From positions 91,215 to 155,214 of the forward strand of contig CAJUIX010000005.1 in NCBI GenBank assembly GCA_910586665.1: a stretch of DNA of 64,000 bases, given 5' to 3'. Below are positions 6,892-15,935 of this stretch, piece after piece. The stretch comes from an uncultured Duncaniella sp. (GTDB lineage: Bacteria; Bacteroidota; Bacteroidia; Bacteroidales; Muribaculaceae). The notes below the pieces were generated by a model. It saw nothing but the letters and a program-made list of their open reading frames with translations. It was not told the origin of the DNA and did not search any database. The stretch's first letter is position 1, and every line of letters starts with the position of its first letter. The position numbers and the translations under genes were made by a program.

Positions 6892-9498
6892 ATGTTACGG
6901 CACTGGATTATAATATTGCTGATGTCAGTTGCGGCACTCGGAGCCGTGGCGCAGACCACCGTGAGCGGCAAGGTGGTGGAGAAAGAGACAGGTGAGGCCG
7001 TCGAGGGCGCATCGGTAGTGCTCAGGGACGCCAACGGCAAGATACGCAAGTTTGCCACCTCGGGCGACGGCGGCAAGTTCTCAATCACCGCCCCCGTGGC
7101 CGAAGGGTGGACGGCGGAAGTGTCGATGATCAGCTTCGCCAAGCAGAAAGTGGCGCTCGACGGGGCCAAATATCCCCTCACTGTAGCCCTCGAGCCGGCC
7201 GCCTTCCAGCTCAAAGAGGTGGCAGTCAAGGCAGAGCGCATCCGCGAGCAGGGGGACACCATCACCTACAGCGTCGGGAGCTTCGCCCAAAAGCAGGACC
7301 GCTCGATAGGCGACGTGCTCAAGCGCATGCCCGGCATCGACGTGGCCAAAAGCGGCAAAATCCAGTATCAGGGCGAGGACATCAACAAATTCTACATCGA
7401 AGGCTCCGACCTCCTCGGGGGCAGGTACGGCATAGCCACCAACGGCATCAACCACGAGGACGTCGGCTCGGTGGAGGTCATGGAGAACCACCAGCCTATG
7501 CAGGTGCTCTCGGGGCTCGCCTTCTCCGAGAAGGCTGCCATCAACCTGAAGCTTAAAAACAGGTCGAAGGCCACATGGACCTTCCACGGCGACGCCGGCG
7601 CCGGGGTCAGCGCGCAGCCGGAGGGCTTAGCCTGGGACGGCGAGCTGTTCGCAATGGCCATAATGTCCTCGTTTCAGAACATCACAACCCTAAAAACCAA
7701 CAACATCGGCGAAAACCTCGCCGCGCAGGCCAATGACTTCTTCTCAGGCTTGCGCAATACGGACCTCAGCAGCTACATCGGCATCTCGCTCCCCGGAGTC
7801 CCGTCGCTCAGCTCGAAACGCACGCTTTTCAACCGCTCGGCCCTCCTTTCGACCAACAATCTGTGGAAACTCCGCCGCGGCGAGTTCAAATTCAATATCG
7901 ACTACTCCTTCAACCGCGTCGTGGCCGACGCTGCCAACGTCACCACCTACTTTCTCAACAGCGGCAACCGCGTCATCACCGAGAACCGCCACGGTGTGGA
8001 CCGCGCCCACGGCTTGTCGGGAAAATTCATCTATGAGCTGAACCAGAAGACCGTCTATATCGAAAACACCCTGAAGACCGACATCCGCTGGGACGACATC
8101 AGCCTCTCGACCGGGGGCACTCTCCCCAACCGCCAGTCGGCCTATCTGCCTGACTACTACGTCGCCAACAAGCTCAAGGCTATCAAGCGCTTCAACCGAG
8201 GCAGCAAGACCCACCTCATCACCTTCAACAGCCACAACGAGTGGGAGTCGCTACCGCAGACCCTCCGCGTGAGCCTCGACGGGAGCACGACGAGGCAGCA
8301 TGTCAGCGACCACGCCTTTTACACCGACGAGAATGTCTCCTACGCCTTCTCGGTCAAGGGTGTGACCATAGGTCTCGAGGGCGGTGTGAAGGCCTATCTG
8401 CGGTCGATGGACTCGCAGCTCCCCGACATGCCCGAGGAGCTCCCCGGAATCACCGACAATGTGGTCAGCACCAACTATGTGACCCTCTATGCCAAGCCCT
8501 CGCTCGAATACTGGGTCAACCGCGTCAACATCCGCCTCGGGCTACCCGTCAGCGTGGCACGCTACAGCTTCGACAAGGCCATAGCCGACCGCTCGGAGGC
8601 CTATTTCTCCCCCTCGCTCAGCTTCAACTGGAAGCCGACAAACCGCCTCTCGGCCACCCTGGGCGGCGGACTCGGACGCTCGCCGATGAACCTCAACCTC
8701 ATACACCCGGGCTACATCATGACCAACTACCGCACGCTCAACGCTGGTGTCGACGACTTCTACAACTCCTCGTCGCAGCGCCTCTCGGCCAACTTCAGCT
8801 ACCGCCACACGCGCCGTGGCTTCTTCGGCAGCGCGAGGGTGATGCAGTCGTGGCACCACACCCCCTACACGATGGCGCAGCAGCTTTTCGGCGACTATGT
8901 GGTCTACTCCTACACCGACGCCAAAAATGACAGCAAGAGCTTCATGTCAATGGCCAACTTCGGCAAGACGCTCGACTTCATGCGCGGCAGCTGCAACGTA
9001 AACGGCTCATTCTCACGCAGCGAGTCGCAGCTCGTGACCCTCGGCGACGGTGCCGGAGGGAGCGCGGTGCGCCGTGTGTCGACCGGCTGGAGCGTAGGGG
9101 CGAAAATCGGGGGCAATCCCGTCCGCTGGCTCAGCTTCGACTATTCATTCAACCATTCCGCCAACCGTCTCGGCATGAACAGTGTCAACGCCTCCTGGCT
9201 CGGCTCGACGAGCCACAGGCTCGACATCATCCTCCTGCCCCACGACAAGTGGCAGTGGCGCATCGGGGGCGACTACTACCGCAACGAGATCACCCAGGGG
9301 AACTACAAGGACGTGACCATGCTCGACACCCGCCTGACTTTCACGCCGGGCAAGCGCATAGAGCTGATGCTCGACCTCAACAATATCCTCAACCGCCGAA
9401 CTTACAACTACACGACTTACTCCGAGCTAAGCTCCTTCGAGTCGCAGCGCCAACTCCGTGGCCGCGAACTCCTCCTGACCCTGTCGGTGAAGAAATAA
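6892..9498 (+). CDS. TonB-dependent-receptor-like outer-membrane protein with carboxypeptidase-like domain
   Basis: An 868-residue protein. After a signal peptide (to about residue 20) comes a carboxypeptidase-regulatory-like beta-sandwich (VSGKVVEKETGEAVEGASVVL...), then a plug-like region (LKRMPGIDVAKSGKIQYQGE, GSVEVMENHQPMQVL) and a long barrel of alternating strands ending LLLTLSVKK. Such proteins sit in the outer membrane and import substrates with TonB energy. It is shorter than classical SusC, has no SusD partner, and is embedded in four GLPGLI genes, a recurrent Bacteroidetes pairing. Substrate unknown. Promoter at 6795-6826. Confidence 0.88.
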   Translation: MLRHWIIILLMSVAALGAVAQTTVSGKVVEKETGEAVEGASVVLRDANGKIRKFATSGDGGKFSITAPVAEGWTAEVSMISFAKQKVALDGAKYPLTVALEPAAFQLKEVAVKAERIREQGDTITYSVGSFAQKQDRSIGDVLKRMPGIDVAKSGKIQYQGEDINKFYIEGSDLLGGRYGIATNGINHEDVGSVEVMENHQPMQVLSGLAFSEKAAINLKLKNRSKATWTFHGDAGAGVSAQPEGLAWDGELFAMAIMSSFQNITTLKTNNIGENLAAQANDFFSGLRNTDLSSYIGISLPGVPSLSSKRTLFNRSALLSTNNLWKLRRGEFKFNIDYSFNRVVADAANVTTYFLNSGNRVITENRHGVDRAHGLSGKFIYELNQKTVYIENTLKTDIRWDDISLSTGGTLPNRQSAYLPDYYVANKLKAIKRFNRGSKTHLITFNSHNEWESLPQTLRVSLDGSTTRQHVSDHAFYTDENVSYAFSVKGVTIGLEGGVKAYLRSMDSQLPDMPEELPGITDNVVSTNYVTLYAKPSLEYWVNRVNIRLGLPVSVARYSFDKAIADRSEAYFSPSLSFNWKPTNRLSATLGGGLGRSPMNLNLIHPGYIMTNYRTLNAGVDDFYNSSSQRLSANFSYRHTRRGFFGSARVMQSWHHTPYTMAQQLFGDYVVYSYTDAKNDSKSFMSMANFGKTLDFMRGSCNVNGSFSRSESQLVTLGDGAGGSAVRRVSTGWSVGAKIGGNPVRWLSFDYSFNHSANRLGMNSVNASWLGSTSHRLDIILLPHDKWQWRIGGDYYRNEITQGNYKDVTMLDTRLTFTPGKRIELMLDLNNILNRRTYNYTTYSELSSFESQRQLRGRELLLTLSVKK

Positions 9499-9542
9499 GC
9501 CAACACAAAAGCATACATTCAACAGATTAAATATATAGTTAA

Positions 9543-10358
9543 ATGAAACGCATATTAGGATTATTTATGGCACTGTCAGTGGCTGCCGGGATGGCCGCGC
9601 AGGAAAAGTCGGACATCGAGGTCAGCTATGACTACCACCACTTCCACCGCACCGGCCGTGAGCAGAACCACCAGATGATACTGCTTGCCAACGCGAAAGA
9701 GTCGAAATTCTACAACCCCGTTTCTCACTATGTCGACTCCCTGGAATCAACTCCCGAAGGGAAAGAAATCTACAAGCAGATGCAACTCTCGGCCTTCACT
9801 TCCGGCAAAATGGGGAGCATACCAAAGAAGTCGGTGTTTCTTGTCGTGGTCAAGGACGCTGAAAATAAAGAGCAGACCGTATATGACGGTGTACTCGGCT
9901 TCGGGGCGTACACATATACCGAACCTTTGGAGGCCCAGCAGTGGCAGATTGGCGACTCGACCAAAACCGTCATGGGCTATGAGTGCGTCATGGCTACCTG
10001 CGACTACCGCGGACGTCACTGGACGGCATGGTTCGCGCCCGAAATCCCGCTGTCAAACGGGCCGTGGAAGCTCGGCGGACTCCCGGGACTGATTCTCGAG
10101 GCGGCGGAGTCGGAGGGTCAGCACTCATTCACTGCCGACGGCATCTCTCAGTCGGGCAGGACGATAGATCCCGTCATCGGCAGCGAGAACTATGAGAAAG
10201 TCTCACGCATCGACATGCTGAAGACACTCCGAAAGTTTGAGGAGGACCCGATTGGCTCACTGAGCACGGCGTGGGGCAAGAGTATAAAGGTGGTCGGGGG
10301 CGTGGAGATTGACAAAAAACTCGACTTCCTCGAGACTGACTACAAAAAAAAGCGTTAA
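9543..10358 (+). CDS. GLPGLI family protein 4
   Basis: A 271-residue secreted protein with a signal peptide ending at MAAQ. GLPGLI is at residues 179-184 after PWKLG. It is of the same subtype as copy 3 (SYDYHHFHR, LLANAKESKFYN, DSLESTPEG, GYECVMAT, FLETDYKKK). It starts 44 bases after the TonB-type gene, so the two are probably co-transcribed and may act at the same envelope site. A paralogue on either side of the outer-membrane gene suggests that the island grew by duplication. Confidence 0.88.
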   Translation: MKRILGLFMALSVAAGMAAQEKSDIEVSYDYHHFHRTGREQNHQMILLANAKESKFYNPVSHYVDSLESTPEGKEIYKQMQLSAFTSGKMGSIPKKSVFLVVVKDAENKEQTVYDGVLGFGAYTYTEPLEAQQWQIGDSTKTVMGYECVMATCDYRGRHWTAWFAPEIPLSNGPWKLGGLPGLILEAAESEGQHSFTADGISQSGRTIDPVIGSENYEKVSRIDMLKTLRKFEEDPIGSLSTAWGKSIKVVGGVEIDKKLDFLETDYKKKR

Positions 10359-10418
10359 ACAACCACTGTCGAGGGCGCAAATTTTGCCTTATCGCACCCT
10401 ATCTGTCGATTATTTTCG

Positions 10419-10426
10419 TAATTTTG
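10419..10426 (+). promoter_or_regulatory. -7 box of the outer-membrane protein gene
   Basis: TAATTTTG, 34 bases before the ATG at 10461. No convincing -33 element. Confidence 0.5.
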
Positions 10427-10460
10427 TCGGGAAGAATCACTCTCCAATACCTCTGACAAT

Positions 10461-11318
10461 ATGAAAAAACTCCTCATTATTATGCTTATAGCCCTGGTGC
10501 AGGGCGTGGCGACGGCGAGCGCGCAGAGCGAGGCTCCCGATTCAATCGCCGCGGGTGTGAATATGGCCGACAGCCTCCGCAATTCGGGCGTCGTGCCCCC
10601 GGCCGGGGGACTCGGAGGTGAACTTCTGACCGATACGGCCTCACAGCAGGACTATGCTTCCGCCACTCCCCTTCCCTCCCCCTATCTCGGCGGCATCCCA
10701 GAATCGCTGCGCCCCTTCCGATTCTCCGTTCCGACCGACGGACGCATCTTCCTCTGGAACCGGGGCGGAATCTTCGGCTCGGCCGGCAGCACGTCCATGC
10801 CGGGACTTATGGGAATCGAACAGGGGTCAATCAACCTCGTGCAGCAGTTCGGGCGGCTCACCATAAGCGCACATGCCGACGCTGTCAAGTATGGCTATTA
10901 CGGCGGCTTGCAGACATCATTCGGCTACGGCGGCTCGCTCTCCTATCAGTTCAGCGACCGCCTGAGCATGACAATCTTCGGAAACTACTACACCCCCATC
11001 AACCGCTTTGCCATGACCCCGGCCATGCACGGCTACACCTCCATCACCTCCTTCGGCGGCTATGTAGACTACGGATTTTCGGACCACTGGGGAGTCAAGG
11101 TAGGCGGCCAGGCCTACAAGTCGGCCATGACCAACCGAATCGAGGCCCAGCCGATAGTAATGCCCTACTACCGATTCGCCAACGGACTCGAAATAGGGGC
11201 TGACGTCGGCGGTATGATCTACAATATTATCAAGAGCAAGCACGACCGCCGCCACAACGCCAACCCGACAATCGCCCCGCCCAAATTCGGACCGCCCCCG
11301 GTCGCGCCCCACAGATAA
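10461..11318 (+). CDS. Outer-membrane beta-barrel protein (hypothetical)
   Basis: A 285-residue protein with a signal peptide (MKKLLIIMLIALVQGVATASAQ). A low-complexity linker follows, then from about residue 110 alternating aromatic strands with many Tyr, Phe and Gly (KYGYYGGLQTSFGYGGSLSYQF, FGGYVDYGFSDHWGVKVGG), as expected for a small outer-membrane barrel. The C-terminus is basic and Pro-rich (PPKFGPPPVAPHR), unlike a normal terminal barrel strand. No family is recognised. It is separate from the GLPGLI island, with its own -7 box, and is followed by a large inverted repeat. Confidence 0.7.
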   Translation: MKKLLIIMLIALVQGVATASAQSEAPDSIAAGVNMADSLRNSGVVPPAGGLGGELLTDTASQQDYASATPLPSPYLGGIPESLRPFRFSVPTDGRIFLWNRGGIFGSAGSTSMPGLMGIEQGSINLVQQFGRLTISAHADAVKYGYYGGLQTSFGYGGSLSYQFSDRLSMTIFGNYYTPINRFAMTPAMHGYTSITSFGGYVDYGFSDHWGVKVGGQAYKSAMTNRIEAQPIVMPYYRFANGLEIGADVGGMIYNIIKSKHDRRHNANPTIAPPKFGPPPVAPHR

Positions 11319-11332
11319 ACGCACCTCCAAAT

Positions 11333-11360
11333 TGTACGGACGCGGCGTGCCGCGTATGCC
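11333..11360 (-). repeat. 28-bp palindromic repeat, reverse orientation
   Basis: Reverse-complement copy of the family described at 361-388. It matches the forward copy at 11409-11436 at 27 of 28 positions. Confidence 0.8.
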
Positions 11361-11408
11361 TTATTGAATACATATCACAATCATATATAGGCTGTGGTAT
11401 TTTCATTT

Positions 11409-11436
11409 GGCATACGCTGCACGCCGCGTCCGTACA
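11409..11436 (+). repeat. 28-bp palindromic repeat
   Basis: Forward copy paired with 11333-11360. The two form a 28-bp inverted repeat with a 48-bp spacer, which could fold into a long hairpin downstream of the outer-membrane protein gene. Confidence 0.8.
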
Positions 11437-11484
11437 GCCCGACAACAGCCAATCGAAAAATTTTTATAATTTTTTTGACAAAAA

Positions 11485-11516
11485 TTTGGATAATTCAAAA
11501 AGTGCGCATACCTTTG
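11485..11516 (+). promoter_or_regulatory. Promoter of the TraB-ABC-GntR operon
   Basis: TTTG at 11485-11488, 20 bases, then TACCTTTG at 11509-11516. The leader to 11619 is about 100 bases and contains two copies of ACAGTGCATC-GAAAT (11545-11560 and 11566-11581) with a 21-base period. Confidence 0.75.
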
Positions 11517-11618
11517 CTATGTGTTAGTCATGTACAACACCTCAACAGTGCATCAGAAATCACAGACAGTGCATCGGAAATAAAAAAGAATTACAACATA
11601 ATCACATTTTTATAGACA

Positions 11619-12503
11619 ATGAAAAAAATTCTCCTTTCGCTCCTCGCTGTTGCCGTCGCAACACTCGGATGCAACGCACAACTCCTTTGGGAAATCTCAG
11701 GCAAAGGTCTTGAAAAGCCCTCATATCTCTTCGGCACCCACCATGTGGCTCCCGTCAGCGTGCTCGACAGCGTTCCCGGCTTTGCCAAGGCACTCGCGAG
11801 CGTCGACAAGGTGTATGGCGAGATGAACATGAGCCAGGAAAACACACCGCAGAAGCAGCAGGTGATGCTCGGATTCGCAATGGCTCCGAAGGACAGCACC
11901 CTCACCGCGGTACTCGCCCCCGCGCAGCTCGACTCGCTCGACAAGGTGCTCAAAAGCTACATGGGCCCGATGGCCGCCGTCAACCAGTTTGCCCCGATGA
12001 AGCCGGCCATGCTCAACGTGGTCCTCGCAATGGTGCAGAGCCAGAAGGTGTTCCCCACTTTTGACCCGACAAAGCAACTCGACACCGAAATCCAGACCCG
12101 CGGCGCGGCTGCCGGAAAGGAAATTGGCGGATTCGAGACTATGGAGGACCAGTGTCAGGCAATCTTCGGCAACTCGATTATCTCGCAGGCCAACGAGCTT
12201 ATGGACCTGGTGCGCAACGATGACAAGGTGGCCGACACAGCCCTCAAAATGGCCCAGGCCTACCTCGCCGGCGACCTCAACACCATGCTCTCAATCATGG
12301 AGGAACCGACTATGGGCGGAAGCGACGAATGGGCCGAGCGCATGATCAACAAGCGCAACGCCAACTGGGTGCGCGTCATGGCCGCACTGCTACCGACCGC
12401 CTCGGTGCTCATCGCTGTCGGCGCCGGTCACCTCCCCGGCGAGAAGGGCCTCATCAATATGCTCCGTAACGAGGGCTACACTGTCAAAGCCGTTGAAAAA
12501 TGA
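11619..12503 (+). CDS. TraB/GumN family protein
   Basis: A 294-residue secreted protein with a signal peptide (MKKILLSLLAVAVATLGCNAQ; a Cys near the end might make it a lipoprotein). The motifs LLWEISGKGLEKPSYLFGTHH at the N-terminus and AVGAGHLPGEKGLINMLRNEGYTV at the C-terminus, each with conserved GxH, are typical of TraB/GumN (Pfam TraB). Related proteins have been proposed to be metal-dependent peptidases; activity here is inferred. Its last four bases overlap the start of the ABC ATPase gene, which ties it to the transporter operon. Confidence 0.87.
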   Translation: MKKILLSLLAVAVATLGCNAQLLWEISGKGLEKPSYLFGTHHVAPVSVLDSVPGFAKALASVDKVYGEMNMSQENTPQKQQVMLGFAMAPKDSTLTAVLAPAQLDSLDKVLKSYMGPMAAVNQFAPMKPAMLNVVLAMVQSQKVFPTFDPTKQLDTEIQTRGAAAGKEIGGFETMEDQCQAIFGNSIISQANELMDLVRNDDKVADTALKMAQAYLAGDLNTMLSIMEEPTMGGSDEWAERMINKRNANWVRVMAALLPTASVLIAVGAGHLPGEKGLINMLRNEGYTVKAVEK

Positions 12504-13351
12504 TAGAACTAAATAATCTAACATACTGCTATCGCCGTGGCTTCGTCGCAATCGACGACGTCACGGCGACAGTCGCACCCGGCATCCACCTGCTGCTCGG
12601 CGAGAACGGTGCCGGCAAGACCACGCTGCTGCGACTGATGGCCGGACTGCTCATCCCGACCTCTGGAAACTGCATAGTCGACGGAAAGGACATGCGTCTG
12701 CGCGAACCGTCGACGAAGAAATCTGTGTTCATGCTCCCCGACACGACGGAAATCCCGACCAAGAGCATACGCGAGTTTGCCGCGCTCCACAGCCGCTTCT
12801 ATCCGACCTTCTCCCGGGAGGTGTTTGAAGAAAATCTGCGCGAGTTCGAGCTGACGGGCGATGAAAACTTCCTCCAGCTCTCGCTCGGCCTGCGTCACAA
12901 GACGCTCTTAGCCTATGCCGTGGCGCTCTGCGTCGACGTGCTCCTGCTCGACGAGCCGGCCAACGGGCTTGACATCACTTCCAAGAAGGCGCTGCGCCAC
13001 ATACTGGCACGCGCGACCTCGCCCGAACAGACGGTCATAATCTCGACCCATACCGTCTCGGACCTGCGCGAGCTTTACGACGGAGTGATTGTACTCTCGC
13101 GCGGCCGGCTGCTGCTGTCGAAGCAGTCATGGGAAATCTCCGAGCGCATCAGCTGCGTCAGCTCCCCTATCCCGCCCTACAACAGCATATTCATGGAGCA
13201 AGGCCCGGGAGTGTTCCACTCAATCGTGACCAACGAGAGCGGTGAGCCGACCGACCTCAACTACGGGCTGCTCTACTCGGCACTCATGTCAAACGCGCGA
13301 GAGCGCCTGCTCGACACAATCAACAATCCCAAACAAGAGAGAGAATCATGA
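12500..13351 (+). CDS. ABC transporter ATP-binding protein
   Basis: A 283-residue ATPase. Walker A is GENGAGKTT (about residues 35-43), Walker B is VLLLDEPANGLD, and the switch His is in IISTHT. The signature region reads LSLGLRHKT instead of LSGGQ, a variation common in YtrB-like exporters. Start and stop overlap both neighbours by four bases (ATGA), so TraB, ATPase and permease are translationally coupled. With the downstream permease and short GntR regulator it matches the YtrA-type arrangement, in which the regulator controls its own exporter. Confidence 0.92.
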   Translation: MIELNNLTYCYRRGFVAIDDVTATVAPGIHLLLGENGAGKTTLLRLMAGLLIPTSGNCIVDGKDMRLREPSTKKSVFMLPDTTEIPTKSIREFAALHSRFYPTFSREVFEENLREFELTGDENFLQLSLGLRHKTLLAYAVALCVDVLLLDEPANGLDITSKKALRHILARATSPEQTVIISTHTVSDLRELYDGVIVLSRGRLLLSKQSWEISERISCVSSPIPPYNSIFMEQGPGVFHSIVTNESGEPTDLNYGLLYSALMSNARERLLDTINNPKQERES

Positions 13352-14133
13352 ACGACATATCGACCCTTTCCGACAAATTTTCGTGGCGGCGCATGCTGAG
13401 CGTCGGCCTGATGTATAAGAGCGGTATAAGAACCTATCTGCTGCTGTCGGCGGCAGTGTCGCTCGTGTGCTTCATGATAGTGCAACTGACACTGCAGCTC
13501 GGTGGCAATGCGCTGGGAGTGTATACAATCATGAGTTTCATTGTGGCGCTTGTGCTCTACCTCGGTCCGCTGGTGTTTGCCCGGCGCGACGACACCCTCA
13601 TCGGGCTTCTGCCGGTCAAGCCGGTGGAGAAATGGCTGTTCTATGTGCTCTTCTCCCTCGTCGCCGCCCCGGTGGTAGTCCAAGGCCTATGGTACGGGGC
13701 GGAGTATATCGCCAAGCTGCTCGGCCTCAGCGATAATATCACCACCATAATGTTGGCGAAGTATAATCTGAAAACAGACATATTTCCTTATACCGACAAG
13801 GCGTTTATCATAGCCATAAGCTTAGTGCAGTCGGCCATGATTATGGTGACGGTGCTCTATGCCGTGCTCGGCAAGCCGAGCCACAGGGTGACAAGAGGTG
13901 TGCTGTCATTTTTCGCGGCATTAATCATAAGCGGCCTGGTGTCGGGCATAGCGGGAGCTGCATCGGCCATAATGGAGATTGGCAAAGATCCCGATCTTGT
14001 GCACCACCCGGAGAAGCTTGTAGTTGATATGATGCCTATGTTTTCAATCATCTACAGTGTGCTCGCCGTGTACACGGTGGTGATGCTCTGGCTCTGCTAT
14101 CGTCGAATCGCCAAGGAGGAGGTAAAGGCATAA
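13348..14133 (+). CDS. ABC transporter permease, six predicted helices
   Basis: A 261-residue integral membrane protein. Hydrophobic segments lie at about residues 29-48, 59-78, 97-115, 152-175, 184-208 and 233-252. It has no recognised catalytic motif and is assigned as the membrane partner of the ATPase from position and topology. It overlaps the ATPase gene by four bases and is followed after ten bases by the GntR gene. Substrate unknown. Confidence 0.82.
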   Translation: MNDISTLSDKFSWRRMLSVGLMYKSGIRTYLLLSAAVSLVCFMIVQLTLQLGGNALGVYTIMSFIVALVLYLGPLVFARRDDTLIGLLPVKPVEKWLFYVLFSLVAAPVVVQGLWYGAEYIAKLLGLSDNITTIMLAKYNLKTDIFPYTDKAFIIAISLVQSAMIMVTVLYAVLGKPSHRVTRGVLSFFAALIISGLVSGIAGAASAIMEIGKDPDLVHHPEKLVVDMMPMFSIIYSVLAVYTVVMLWLCYRRIAKEEVKA

Positions 14134-14143
14134 AGAAAGAGCT

Positions 14144-14506
14144 ATGGATTTTAATACTAACAAACCAATATACCGCCAGATTATTGACTACGGTTTCGGC
14201 CAAATCCTGACGGGCGCGTGGGTTCCGGGTGAGCGCGTGCCTTCGGTGAGGGAGCTGTCGGTGGCGCTATCGGTCAACAGCCACACTGTCCTGAAGGCCT
14301 ACGAGTATCTACAGGCGGAGAATATCATAGTCCCCAAGCGCGGCATGGGCTTCTATCTTACGGCTGACGCTGTGGAGATGGTCAACAAGGCGCGCCGGGA
14401 GGAGTTTTTCGATTCCACTCTCAAGGAGCTTTTCAAGGAGATGAAGCTGCTGGATATTTCGATGGAGGAGGTGATGGAGAGATGGAAGGCTGGGGAGGGT
14501 TTATAG
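14144..14506 (+). CDS. GntR-family regulator, YtrA type
   Basis: A 120-residue protein. The winged helix-turn-helix occupies residues 10-75 (ILTGAWVPGERVPSVRELSVALSVNSHTVLKAYEYLQAENII), followed by the wing VPKRGMGFYL. The C-terminal part is a short helical dimerisation segment without an effector domain, as in YtrA. It is the last gene of the TraB-ABC operon and probably represses it. A hairpin with a T-run lies downstream at 14559-14591. Confidence 0.9.
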   Translation: MDFNTNKPIYRQIIDYGFGQILTGAWVPGERVPSVRELSVALSVNSHTVLKAYEYLQAENIIVPKRGMGFYLTADAVEMVNKARREEFFDSTLKELFKEMKLLDISMEEVMERWKAGEGL

Positions 14507-14558
14507 GGCTAATAGGAGTAATAGGAGCAATAGGTGGGAGGACGGTTTTAATCAAAAA

Positions 14559-14591
14559 AAGACTCCGGCCGGTGTAGACGGTCGGAGTCTT
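14559..14591 (+). terminator. Terminator after the GntR gene
   Basis: The arms AAGACTCCG and CGGAGTCTT enclose a GC-rich loop. An A-run on the left makes it usable from both strands, so it may also serve the convergent leucine-rich-repeat gene. Confidence 0.7.
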
Positions 14592-14731
14592 AATTATTTA
14601 GTGTGTCTCAGAGTTTTTGTTGAATCTCAGCGGCTGTGGGGCCGGCTGGGTCAGGTGTTTCTCAGAGCGATTCAAATTTTTGTGTGTTTGTTCCTTTGAT
14701 TTTTGATTAGCTCAGAGCAGTAGCGCGTAGA

Positions 14732-15787
14732 TTAGTAGTTCCACTGGCAGGCAACCATTCGGAGGTTATCGCAAGCGATAGTACGAAGGTCGGTGATTGT
14801 GTTGAAGCGGCAGTTGATGTAGACGAGAGCCTGGTCAAACGATACGTCGAGCGTGTTGAGCTGGTTGTTGTTGCAGAGCAGACGCTGGAGGAAGGTCTGG
14901 TTCGAAAGATCGAGCGAGGTCAGGTCGTTATAAGAGCAGTCTACATACTGGAGGTTGGGGCAACCTTCGACCGAGAGAGTTGTAAGGTCGTTGTAAGAGC
15001 AGACGAGGTCAAGAAGGGCGTTGCAGTTACGGACGCCGAGAGTGGTCATGTTGTTGTCAGAGCAGATGAGAGTTGCGAGTGAGGGGAGACCCGAGATGAT
15101 AAGGTTGGCAATCTCATTGTCGTCGACATTGAGGTTCTGGAGACCTTCTACGCCTGCAAGCTGGAGGGAAGTGAGCTTGTTGTAGCCGCAATAGAGGTTC
15201 TTAAGAGCGGTACATCCTGACACGTTGAGATATTCGAGGTGGCAGCCCTGGCAATTGAGGGTCTTGAGTGTAGAAGAATTTTCAAGAGAAAGTTCTGCGA
15301 AAAGGTTGTTTGAAACGTTGAGGTTTTCGAGCATCGGGGTGTTCGAGATGCTGATGTCGGTCAGACGATTCTTATAAACGGCAACCTTCTGTAGGTTCGT
15401 ACAGCCTTCAAAGTCGATTGAAGTAAGCTTGTTGCGGCCAGCGTTGAGCTCCGAAAGGTTCGGGCAGTTGGCCACGCTGAGTGAAGTGAGTTCGTTGCGA
15501 GATACATCTACCTTTGTGAGGGCCTTGAAGTTAGCGAGGTTGAGAGTACCGCCAAGCTTCTTATCCTTCCATTCGATAGCTGTTACATGACCGTTTTCGA
15601 CAGTGACGCCCTCGATAGAGGCAATCGCATTGATGTCGGAAACTTTAAGAGCTGTTGCATTAGTTCCCTCTTTTGCCGGCTCAGAGAGGAAAGCCTTAAG
15701 TTGTTTAGCTTCATTTTTGTCGAGGCTCTGAGCAAATGCAGCCACGCTACCCAGCATGATTGCAATGATTAATAACGCTTTTTTCAT
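14732..15787 (-). CDS. Secreted leucine-rich-repeat protein
   Basis: A 351-residue protein with a signal peptide ending AAFAQ. After a helical cap (to about residue 60) come roughly twelve repeats of about 21 residues with the pattern L--L-C--N-LT-L-V--C--L, for example LVCSYNDLTTLSVEGCPNLQ. The repeat consensus resembles the Bacteroidetes type seen in BspA-like or internalin-like surface proteins. It ends MVACQWNY without an obvious sorting domain. Such solenoids bind proteins; a partner cannot be deduced. It lies 148 bases after dnaB on the same strand. Confidence 0.88.
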   Translation of the reverse strand: MKKALLIIAIMLGSVAAFAQSLDKNEAKQLKAFLSEPAKEGTNATALKVSDINAIASIEGVTVENGHVTAIEWKDKKLGGTLNLANFKALTKVDVSRNELTSLSVANCPNLSELNAGRNKLTSIDFEGCTNLQKVAVYKNRLTDISISNTPMLENLNVSNNLFAELSLENSSTLKTLNCQGCHLEYLNVSGCTALKNLYCGYNKLTSLQLAGVEGLQNLNVDDNEIANLIISGLPSLATLICSDNNMTTLGVRNCNALLDLVCSYNDLTTLSVEGCPNLQYVDCSYNDLTSLDLSNQTFLQRLLCNNNQLNTLDVSFDQALVYINCRFNTITDLRTIACDNLRMVACQWNY

Positions 15788-15935
15788 AAAACAATAGTTG
15801 GTTTTGTTAATTTTATCATTCTAACAAACCGCGTCGGAGAAAAGTTTTATGAAAGTTAAGGGAATTTCTAAAAATTAATAAAATCCCCAAGCAGGGCTAT
15901 GCGAGAGCGGGGTCAGGCGGTTTTGGGCGTCGGAA

